64,000 bases of DNA, taken from NCBI GenBank assembly GCA_027405735.1, contig JAPEHQ010000009.1, positions 248,001 to 312,000 on the forward strand, written 5' to 3'. The stretch's first letter is position 1. Each line of letters opens with the position of its first letter. This document shows, piece after piece, positions 12,343 to 21,755 of this stretch. The DNA comes from Mucor racemosus (Eukaryota > Mucoromycota > Mucoromycetes > Mucorales > Mucoraceae). Below the pieces are notes generated by a model, which was not told where the DNA came from, did not search any database, and saw nothing but the letters and a program-made list of their open reading frames with translations. A program made the translations under genes and the position numbers.

Positions 12343-12444
12343 TGTTGTAACTCAGTCTTTTATATATAATCTCAATTATAATAATATTAATAAAATCAGT
12401 CTCTTTTCCTCAAACATAATATAGTCCATATTTAGATTATTACA
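12343..12444 (+). repeat. 3' LTR of element 1 (102 bp)
   Basis: Same sequence as 7880-7981 by eye, with no difference seen, followed by TGTGCATATC of repeat A. Confidence 0.93.
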
Positions 12445-12640
12445 TGTGCATATCGGATTATACAATTTTATATGGTGATATTCAAAATCGGAGCATACCT
12501 CCATTTCAATAGATAATCAGGAAATGAAAAATGTAAGGCTATATTTGAGATGCTATAGAATCTTGCCAAAAGAGCTATTTCTATTCATGCTGATTTCTAA
12601 GCGAGTATAAAGGCTTCAAAAGTGAAACACTTGCTTTCCC
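12445..12640 (+). repeat. Dispersed repeat family A, copy 1, right part
   Basis: Continues the repeat broken by element 1. It matches about 59924-60085, including the TACAATTTTATAT block and GCGAGTATAAA near the end. The sequence between 12640 and 12846 is AT-rich spacer without a recognised feature. Confidence 0.8.
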
Positions 12641-12846
12641 TCAGCTCAAAACCACAACCTAAAACATCAAATATCTCGAGATTTTAATAAGCTTGCACAT
12701 CATAAAGCCTACTAAGCTAAAGCTTCTTGTTTTTTAATGTTTTATTACATATTAAAGTTTCAGGGGTGGTTTTTTTTGGATGATTTTTAGATCCCCAAAC
12801 CTTGTAATTGTAAATCCAATTTTTTTTTTGTTTTTTCTTTTTGTAG

Positions 12847-13143
12847 TGATTTATCGAAAGGTAAATCGTATAAAATTAACCAAATGAAAAAGTACCGTTT
12901 TATTATGAGCTTCTAGAGGGGGTTTATATACTAATTGAATGAGTGTATTAAATGTGAGTGATAATATAATTAGAATGAGCATTTGGATATTGTGTGGATA
13001 TATTGGAATCATGCTTCTATGATTCAATAGTAGCATGATGATAGACGCATGGAATATGATCTTGCTTGACTTGCATGTTGAACATCATGGTTTGACAGAT
13101 GTTCTAAATTGGTAATTCGGTAATTCCTAATTCTGATAGATCA
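12847..13143 (-). repeat. 3' LTR of element 2 (297 bp)
   Basis: Reads TGATCTATCAG...AAATCA on the minus strand and equals the copy at 20191-20487. The plus-strand flank TGTAG just before it is half of the target duplication. Confidence 0.94.
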
Positions 13144-13446
13144 TTACCCCGCATCAACGTAAGAAGTACGTGGTATTGAATGGAATTACTATGTTGCCTT
13201 CTTGATGATAAACCGTGAAAAAAAAGAAAAAAAAGATAAAAGTCTTGTTGATATATTCTTCTTGTTGTTATGGTATAAGATAACTTGCTAATTTGCTTGA
13301 TAAATATTCTGGATGCTTGATATACTATGATTTCTTGTTGATGGATATTTTGAATAGATATTCGCCAGTAAAAAACCTCTATGCATTCAAAAACCTTGAA
13401 GGAAAAAATGAAATGCAGTTTGCAAGGAAAAAGGCAGAATCTTTTT

Positions 13447-16227
13447 CTATTTTCTTGTTGCAGCAGCTAAACGTGCTTTTCTCCTAAGTGATTTCTCTTG
13501 TCGAGATTGGACTTTTCGTTTATTAACTGATTTCGGCGCGGTCTTCTTTTTGCCTTTGCCATTACTACTAAAGTGTCCTGCATTGCGTCTGGACCAATAC
13601 GTTTCTATTACTTCTTTTGAATCGAACATAGCTGGAGGTTCCCATGTATCATAAGATGAATCATAGCCTTTCCATCTAACTAAGTATTCATGATTTGGTT
13701 CTTCACCTCTATGATTGAGAATAGCTTGAATTTCAAAAATATGATTGTTTTCTTCTGGTCTAATTCCATCTTCACTGATCAATTTAATATGCGATGTAGG
13801 TATGTCTCGAGACAAGAATGCTTCTGCTTTATCTTGCAATATGTAACTACCATTCTTGGTATAACCATAAACACTATAAGGTCCTTCATAATTTGGATCA
13901 GTTTTCTTATTCTTTTCTACATTTTTGATCATGACTGAAGATCCGATTGGGAAAGGGGTTTCTAATATCTTATGCCTCTTTCTAAAATATGCGTTATCTG
14001 CTTCTTTAGTTTTCACAATTTGTTCTCTAATTGCAGGTACTAAAATCTTATCAACTAATTTGATTTTGTCCTTCAATGCTTTGATATCTATTTCTTGTTC
14101 TGGTAAAACTGCCTTTATCTTAGAATAATCTGATAGTTCATTGGGTAATCTTGCGAAAACCACAACAAATGGCATCATACCGTGTAATCTTGATTTATGT
14201 AAATTTAAACAGTACGCGGTTCCATCTAAATACAAATCCCAATTCTCAGCTCTTCCTTCTAACATCTTAATAATGATACCTTTAGCTGATTTTACCGCAG
14301 CCTCCGCATTAGAATTTCCTAAAGGATTGAATGGTAACGAAACTGCTTGCTCTACGCCAGCATGTATCGATATGGCTTCTAACAATTGGTTGGAAAATTC
14401 TTTTCCGTTATCATGGGTTATGATTTTACTATAGCCAAACAACGACCATATTCCAACTAGTTCTTTTGCGATTGTGGTAGCTAACTTATCTGGTATAGCT
14501 CTCAAGATAATGAACCTTGAAAATAGATCCATGACAACCAACATAAAGTTGTTTCCTCTTGGGGTGGTAATCTCAAATGTACCTAGATCCATGACTATAT
14601 GATCGAATACTGCATTTGGAATAATACTTTTAGGTGGATGGTAAACATGTTTTCCTAGATTGAATACCCTGCATTTACTGCAATTCTTAACATAATATTC
14701 AATATCTTTTCGTAGACCCTTCCAATGCATCTGATATTCCTCGTGTATTACTTGTTCCATAGCTGTAACGCCGAAATGACCAAGTAAGTGTGCTTTTTCT
14801 AATAAAGTCTGCTTTTCTTTTTCATCTTTTGGTTGCTCATATATATCTAAATGTGATGCATAAATAAATAAATCTTTTCCAACGTCATTATTTCCAGAAG
14901 CACTATCTAATTCTTCTGTAATAGGAGTATCTTCTTTTGTTGCTACATCTAATATTTCTGCTACCAAATCATCTTTCTTTGTTGCAGTATTTGCTACTTC
15001 TGCTGCAAGATTAGCTTCTTTCGTCATATCAATTTTATTGTTATTGACTATATGCTCATCTAAATGTATATCGTTGTCTTTCTCTTTTACGGAATCTACA
15101 TCTAATTTAACTTTCTTGTTGTTAATTTCTTCTGTAGTATTCAACTCGATACTTCTCTTTTGCACTATAGTAGCTCTTCTAGCCATACCACCACTCCCCT
15201 CTAGCTTTTTTGTACCGTGTTCAAAAATGCGAGAAAGTCGATCGGCTAGAATATTGTGCATTCCAGCACAAAATGTGATATCAAAATCCAATTCGAAAAT
15301 TGTTTCATAAAAGTTTTCAATCATTCTCGTAAGTTTCTCTTGTGAATGTAGAAATAAAAGACCTTTGTTATCGACAAACAAATGAAATTTTTTACCCCAT
15401 AACCATTGACGGTATTTTTTAAAGGCGTAAACGACTGCTAATAACTCGCGTTTGGTACTACCCCAACGCATTTCGCAACTGGTAAGTTTACGTGCAATAA
15501 ACCCTAGATAATAAATACGTTTCTTCTTTACTTGATATAAGCAAGCACCTATTCCATATGCTGAACTATCGGTAACAAGGTACATATCATGTGCCATATC
15601 GGGTGCCGATAATACAGGAGCGTTTACTAATAACTGCTGTATTTTCTGCATTAAAATGGTATGTTCATCTTTCCAGACTTTACTGATGTCGGGTGAATTT
15701 TTAATAGCATCTAAAGGTGCGGTTAACGTCGATAAGCATGGTAAATGTGCACGAAAAAAATTGATTAATCCCAATCGCGAAGCAAGCTCTTTGCTATTTG
15801 CAACCATAGGGTCCCAATCTAAGATATTACTAACTTTTCTTTGATCTAATGCTAGGCCCTTTTCTGAGAGGCAAAACCCTAAAATGTTGATACTCTTCTG
15901 TGCTAAATGAGTTTTTGCTACGTTAATCGTCAAATTAGCTTTGGTAAGACGCTCTATGACAATCTTAACATATTTGATGTGCGTTTCCATATCTGCTTCT
16001 GTATGCACCGTTATGTCATCTATAAAGTTGGTAGTTACAGCATTTAGATCAGAAAACAAATTTGTAAGTTGACGTTGTACAAAGGATGAGAGCGGAGTCA
16101 ATCCCATAGGTGCCTTGGAATACATATATTGAAGTCCCGTCGTTGGATCAGTAAATGATAAATACTTTCTCGAGCTGAAATGGATGGAAAACGAGTGAAA
16201 ACACTGCGAAAGATCAATTACTGTGTA
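13447..16227 (-). pseudogene. Gag-Pol of element 2, 3' part: RT core, RNase H, integrase, chromodomain
   Basis: Open frame of about 925 residues starting at the transposon insertion point. It has the RT motif VIDLSQCFHSF, a catalytic box FIDDITVHT (FIDD in place of YxDD) and PMGLTPLSSF in place of the common PFGLKNAP block. RNase H shows LVTDSSAYGIGACLY and LFVDNKGLLFL. Integrase has the HHCC finger (HLLGHFG ... CSKCRVF), MDLGTFE, THDNGKEF and NPLGNSNAEAAVKSAKG as the catalytic Glu region. A chromodomain follows near the C-terminus: FEIQAILNHRGEEPNHEYLV and RWKGYDSSYDTWEP, expected to bind modified histone tails and guide integration. The tail is Lys/Arg-rich. The frame itself is intact; the gene is broken only by the nested transposon. 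Confidence 0.93.
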
Positions 16228-16441
16228 CAGTGACCCCCAAAACTGTCCCAATGTTTCTTAGTTTTAAGTTTAGTATGATTTTCAGGTACAACAAATATAT
16301 TTAAAGTACGACATATTTTATATATTTCGGAAGATCAATTAATTTCCTTTTATATTAAATTAAAAAAATCTCGAATTTTATTGGTCAATTGAATTTATAC
16401 CCAATTTGGGACAGTATATGCATTGGGACAGTTTTGAGAGC
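16228..16441 (+). repeat. Left terminal inverted repeat of Tc1-type element
   Basis: 214 bp, matching the reverse complement of 17659-17872 with only a few mismatches. The outer end carries AAAACTGTCCCAATG. The inner end carries the same motif inverted (CATTGGGACAGTTTT), so each arm is itself bounded by inverted motifs. Confidence 0.92.
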
Positions 16442-16599
16442 CATTTTTGATTTTTAGATAATCGATGATTGTAGAACCATAATTTGCACTAGTATCTTGA
16501 GCGCTTGGAAATCAGTAAATAAACACCTAATTGGGTAAAGAAAATAAAAAAGATGCATATTTCATATACAGATTCTGGTGCTTTGGCCTATTGAAAATT

Positions 16600-17632
16600 A
16601 ATATGAAAAAACTTCAGGAGAATAAGGAGAATGATGCCATTAGTCTTTTAAACACCGGTAAATCAGTGCGCCAAGTTGCGGAAATATTGCATGTAGGTAA
16701 GCCTGTTGTGGAAAAAATTAAGAAACGGTGTTGCACAAGTTTGGGTGTGTCTAAAAGGGGTCGACTTAAATTGCTGTTTGAATCTGATGAAAGGTTTTGT
16801 GTTCGCCAAGCAACAAAAAAAGCAGTCAAAAATTCAAGTAACATTTTAAACTACTTGAGAGTAATTTCGGAGTTAATAAAAGCCCGGAAACTGTCCGAAA
16901 TCGCTCCGTAGGGGGAGCATAGGAGCAATTATCAAGCCTAAAAAACCTATGCTGTCTCCGGCTAATATTAAAAGGCGTTTAGAATGGTGTCATCTTCGCA
17001 AGGATTGGACTTCCGACGAACGGAAAAGGGTGATTTGATCAGATGAGACCAACACTAATAGATTTAACTTAAATGGAAGAAGCTGGCTTTGGATTTGAGA
17101 CGGTGAGAGCTTGAAATCTAATTATGTGAAGATGACCGTTATAGATGGCGGTGGGAGTGTCATGTTTTGGAGGGCCATTACGTATGCCGGAGTTCGATAG
17201 ATATGCAGAATTGAGGGTACTGTGGATCGACATTTGTATAAACAAATCTTTGAAGACGATTTGGAGCGGACTTTCAATTTTACTTTGGATAAATTAGGCC
17301 TTCGTCGTGATCAGATCATTTTCCAGCATGACAATGCTCCAAAGCATACGTCAAATTTAGTCAAGGAATATCTATTGGATCAAGACTATGAAGTAATAAA
17401 TTGGTCTCCGCTATCTCCTGACTTGAATCCGATCGAAAATATGTGGATCTTATTAAAGAGGAGGCTTAATGAGTACAAAACAGCGCCCAAATGAATCCTT
17501 GATCTTTCGGAGCGTGTAACTGAGGTTTGGTACAACACCATTAAACAGGAGGAGTGCCAAAAAGTTTTTGATAGCATGCCCAATTGTGTGAAAGTATATT
17601 TGGAAAGAAACGGCCTTTGGACGGACTATTAA
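16600..17632 (+). pseudogene. Decayed Tc1-type transposase
   Basis: An N-terminal helix-turn-helix stretch is visible (TGKSVRQVAEILHVGKPVVE). The catalytic blocks follow at the right spacing: SDETNTNRF near 17040 (first Asp), FQHDNAPKHTS near 17325 (second Asp) and SPLSPDLNPIENMW near 17415 (Glu, DD34E spacing). The gene ends GLWTDY and TAA at 17630-17632. It is broken by stops at 16909, 17035, 17096, 17198 and 17492 and by at least one frameshift near 16870-16930. The last four stops sit where Tc1 proteins appear to carry Trp, consistent with G-to-A changes (TGG to TGA or TAG). Confidence 0.9.
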
Positions 17633-17658
17633 ATAGGATTATATTTTTTCCCGCGTAA

Positions 17659-17872
17659 GCTCTCAAAACTGTCCCAATGCATATGCTGTCCCAGACAGGG
17701 TATAAATATAGCGGACCAATGAAATTCGAGATTTTTTTAGTTTAATATAAAAGGAAATTAATTGATCTTCCGAAATATATAAAATATGTCGTACTTTAAA
17801 TATATTTGTTGTACCTGAAAATCATACTAAACTCAAAACTAGGAAACATTGGGACAGTTTTGGGGGTCACTG
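17659..17872 (-). repeat. Right terminal inverted repeat of Tc1-type element
   Basis: Inverted partner of 16228-16441, 214 bp, ending ...GGGGGTCACTG at the TA target. Confidence 0.92.
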
Positions 17873-20160
17873 TATATAGAATGCTTCGACATCTTTCTAT
17901 GTAATTCCGAAATCAATGGTAGTGGAAAACGATCAGATTTGGCTGGATCTAGTGCAGCATTAACTAACCGACAATCGACAACGACTCTACTGTCACCACT
18001 ATATTCACCTTGGGCATTCTTCTTACGAACAGGAAAAAGAGGTGAATTGTACGGATTTCCTGGTGGTGCTCTTTCTATCACACCATTTTCTAGCCATTTG
18101 GCTATTTGAGCTTTGATTACTGGCTTAACTTTTTCTTCTAGTGGCCATTGTGCTCTAAACATTTTGTGTTCTTGATCCTTTTTAATGTGCAAACGTAGCG
18201 TACTGCCTGGTAAAGTGCAGTGCGCTTTTGGATCAATTTGCTTATTCGCTTCTAATAGAGGCATCACTTCTGCTAATAACTTTTCTCTTTCGAGTGCTGT
18301 ACCAAATGGTTGATTATTTGGTGTATATGGATTAGGGTCAATACAGGGAATTTCGTAATTATTGTCATCGTCCCAATCCATTGCTAAATTAGAAATGGTT
18401 ATGCCAAATTGCGTAATTAGGTCCATGCCAATTATGACATGCAAACCGTTAAATATATTAAAGACTTCTAAATTAACCTTACACACTCTTGAATTATAAG
18501 TAAGTTTGATTTTCTCATCTGTACAACCAATTCTTCTAACTACATTATCTTTCTGACAAGTTTTAATGATACCAAATTTATTTTTATTATTGATTTTAAC
18601 TAATAATTTATCAGCTAATGCTGGCGAAATACTACTAAACGAAGCCCCAGTATCCAGCAAAAAGTATGTTCGTACTACACATTTGTCACTTTCTAAATTA
18701 ATTGGTAAAATTAATGAGTTATTATTCATTAAATTTTTTGGTGGTTGTGAAAAATCATCAATGACATCTAACTTACAATCTTTCTTGTCCTCAATGCTGA
18801 GGGCAGCAAACAACATCTTGGACTCGTTATTCTCATCTTCATCGGTATCCATATCATCATCAACAGCTTGTACTTCAATAGGTACAATGTTTTTTTCTAT
18901 TTTCTTACCCATCTTTTGTAAGTCTTCTTGCTTGCATTCATGTCCAGGCTTGAAATTGGGAGCCTTGCACCTATGACAAATTCGCACATTCGATCCAAAT
19001 TTCTTACGTGCCTTATCAATTTTGCTCTTGATTTCAGGGGCCAACAGACAGTCCTTCTCTGAATGACTAGTTAATCCTGGATGATATTTACACGACAATT
19101 TTTTGTAACCACCACCACCAGAAGAACCAAAAACCTCTTTCTTCTCATAAGTTTTCTTCTTGTAACTTTGACCACCACTATTATTAACAAAAGATTTCGC
19201 TTGAGACAATTCTTTCGCCCATTTCTTCTTAAATAAAGCTTCATATGTAGTGACCACCTTGGTAATGGCAAAATCAATAGTAATATCTTCGGTATCCTTA
19301 GCATTATTGATATAAAATTTTGTAACCTCCTCTAATTCATCAGGTAATGACTTGAATAAATATCTAACCAAACAATCTTCGTCTTTGATTTCAGCAACTA
19401 CTTTTAACTCTTGAAATTCTTCAATGAATTTGTCAAACGATTCTTTTTTGTTATACAACATATTTTCCAGTTTTTCACGAGCCTCTTCTTTGACATCGGC
19501 CTGACTACGACCATACTTCTTTAAAACTTCTTTCTTAAAATCTGCCCAAGTGATTACACCTTGCTTTTCTAGTTGGGTTGCATACCATCGAGCCATGCCA
19601 GTGGATAGACGAGCAGGGACCAAGCGACGCCAATTTTCTTCAACACTCAATCGGTGAGCATCCATGACTCTTTCAAAATGAGCCAAACAATCTTCGATAT
19701 TAAGAAATACAGGTTTCCTCTTGTGGAAAACATGGCCTTTCCATTGGAAATATGGTGTTTCCGTTGGTACCATGGTATTTTCAGCAGAAAACAACAAGTT
19801 GAAACTTTTCTTAGCTACTTCTAACTTTCGAGTTGCAACACCAAGATTCCGTGCTTCTGTTGAATCTTCGTCGCACCCAATACCACTAATAGTAGCATAA
19901 TAAACTTCTAACTTGAGACGATCAATTTCTTCGAGTAAAAATAATCGCTCTTTGCTATTTAAGCCGACTTGCAGCTTAGAACCATTACTGGTTTTGTCAT
20001 CTAATGAAGACTTACTCTGCTCACCAGTAGCAGATGCTTGGACTTGTGGATCAACTTCCATTGGACTAGCCTGAGGGATACTTGCACCTGGAATACCAGT
20101 AGGAGATTTACCGTCAGCACTTGTGGAATCAGAGGAAGAGGATCTTGTATGGATTGTCAT
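17873..20160 (-). pseudogene. Gag-Pol of element 2, 5' part: Gag, protease, start of RT
   Basis: Starts MTIHTRSSSSDSTSADG at 20160, only 30 nt after the 5' LTR. Gag (residues to about 330) has the retrotransposon capsid pattern, with WADFKKEVLKKYG and FDKFIEEFQEL. Two Cys/His clusters follow: CKYHPGLTSHSEKDC and ICHRCKAPNFKPGHEC. The protease motif is LLDTGASFSSIS. The RT N-terminus includes RVVVDCRLVNAAL and FPLPLISELHRKM. The genuine frame ends at the TA at 17873-17874; reading on into the transposon adds a short false tail. The frame on the two sides of the insert is in register if one TA copy is removed. Confidence 0.93.
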
Positions 20161-20190
20161 AATAAAACGATTAATAGAGATTAAAAAAAA

Positions 20191-20487
20191 TGATTTATCG
20201 AAAGGTAAATCGTATAAAATTAACCAAATGAAAAAGTACCGTTTTATTATGAGCTTCTAGAGGGGGTTTATATACTAATTGAATGAGTGTATTAAATGTG
20301 AGTGATAATATAATTAGAATGAGCATTTGGATATTGTGTGGATATATTGGAATCATGCTTCTATGATTCAATAGTAGCATGATGATAGACGCATGGAATA
20401 TGATCTTGCTTGACTTGCATGTTGAACATCATGGTTTGACAGATGTTCTAAATTGGTAATTCGGTAATTCCTAATTCTGATAGATCA
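20191..20487 (-). repeat. 5' LTR of element 2 (297 bp)
   Basis: Appears identical to 12847-13143 and is followed on the plus strand by TGTAG, the second half of the target duplication. Confidence 0.94.
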
Positions 20488-21755
20488 TGTAGTTTTAACA
20501 ATTTGGAGAATTTTCACATTTTTTTTTACAAACGTATCGCTAGGAATCAGGCAACCAAGTTTTCTGGGGTAAAATTGGCTGCTGAAAACGGATCTGCAAT
20601 TTAGCTTATTGTATCTATCAATTTAGCCGAGATTTTTGTGGTATTAACTTTGCTGGAATTTAGCATATACGCCTATGACAACGTAATGCTTTGATAAAGG
20701 TTGAAATGTCAAAAGAGTCTATATAAATAATCTTGCCAGAATATTACACTTTTATTAACAATACATTCTTTGGATGTATTTATATACATTAATTATAACT
20801 ATTACTAGGGTTTTACTATCTAAGAATATGATGTAAATCAATGATTCACATTGATTTACTGTAACACTAATTATAGACTGTGACCTTGGATGTGAGACCT
20901 ATGATGAGTATTGACATAACAAAGGTTATTGCAATTGAGAGTTTATGGATACATACAATCTTATTTATAGGAATAATAATAATAATGAAGACTAGTAATA
21001 TTTATCATGGAGAACGTAGGCATTACGGCCGAACTATGCTTCCCATGGGCATAATGACCTGTGCAGGTTTTTGCCTATTACTTATGTTAAATCTCATTTC
21101 AATCCCATATTAAACCTGGCATCCAAATGGAATTGAAATGGTATAAAGACTTTTAGAATCCAGAACCTGATGGCTCCTGGCTTCCTTTTTTTAACTTAAT
21201 AATAAAAACTCTACGTTCTCCGTGATATAATCACTTGTAGTCTTTATTTTATTTGTATTGGAAATAATCGTTATCTACATATAACTCTCAATCTGCATAG
21301 ATGGGCAGAATAAAAATTTTTATGCAGATCAGGCAGCCCAGATGGGCAGAGCAATGAGATCAAGATTTTTTAGTCAATTTACTAAAGTATATCAATCATA
21401 ATATAATTAATAACAAAAATAATTTGAACGGTTTAAAGAAGATGTGAGTTACTCTGATTCAACAAAATTGCTTTATTGATGAGATACATATATCAATTTG
21501 AAATTTAGGGTTTGAAAGAGTTCTGCCCATGTTCTTCTTTCGGGGACCAATTGGGAACAACGACAACAACCTGTTTGACAACACTAAAAGTATTTATGCC
21601 TTTGCAAATTTCTGTTTGTAACACACAAAATCGACTGATTTACGATTATTTTTCTTTTTTCTTCCCCACTATTTCCTGGGCTCTTTTATTTATATTTAAA
21701 ACAACAACAAAAAGACCAATATTTTTTATATTATAGTGAAATCAAGTAACGGGTA
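20488..21755. repeat. Gene-free spacer with repeat family F and an inverted partner
   Basis: Bases 20934-21032 match 30266-30356 in direct orientation (block GAGAGTTTATGGATACATAC through ATCATGGAGAACGTAGG). A partial inverted copy of its right end lies at 21209-21255 (TCTACGTTCTCCGTGATATA), so the stretch between could fold back or be the remnant of a terminal-repeat element. No coding sequence recognised. Confidence 0.6.

Larger units (their letters stand above)
7880..12444 (+). mobile_element. Ty3/gypsy LTR retrotransposon, intact (element 1)
   Basis: A complete element of 4565 bp bounded by two 102-bp direct LTRs that look identical base for base. One uninterrupted Gag-Pol ORF lies between them. 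A TGG-starting primer-binding candidate abuts the 5' LTR and a purine tract (ACGGGGGAA) abuts the 3' LTR. TGTG flanks both sides, which could be a 4-bp target duplication. It is inserted in repeat family A; an uninterrupted copy of the same site is present near 59930. Identical LTRs and an open frame suggest a recent, possibly still active insertion. Confidence 0.93.
16228..17872 (+). mobile_element. Tc1-type DNA transposon, defective, nested in element 2
   Basis: Length 1645 bp, with 214-bp terminal inverted repeats starting CAGTGACCCCCAAAACTGTC, and flanked by the TA dinucleotide at 16226-16227 and 17873-17874. TA target use, the DD34E-like transposase and the size identify the Tc1/mariner superfamily. 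The transposase reads on the plus strand, opposite to the host retrotransposon. Confidence 0.95.
12847..20487 (-). mobile_element. Ty3/gypsy chromodomain retrotransposon (element 2) with nested DNA transposon
   Basis: Bounded by 297-bp direct LTRs at 12847-13143 and 20191-20487 that look identical, and flanked by a perfect 5-bp target duplication, TGTAG, at 12842-12846 and 20488-20492. Transcribed on the minus strand. Total span 7641 bp, of which 1645 bp is a Tc1-type transposon at 16228-17872. Without that insert the element would be about 6 kb with one Gag-Pol frame. The leader between the 5' LTR and the Gag start is only 30 nt and is largely a T run on the coding strand, with no TGG primer-binding site that I can see. 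Confidence 0.95.
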
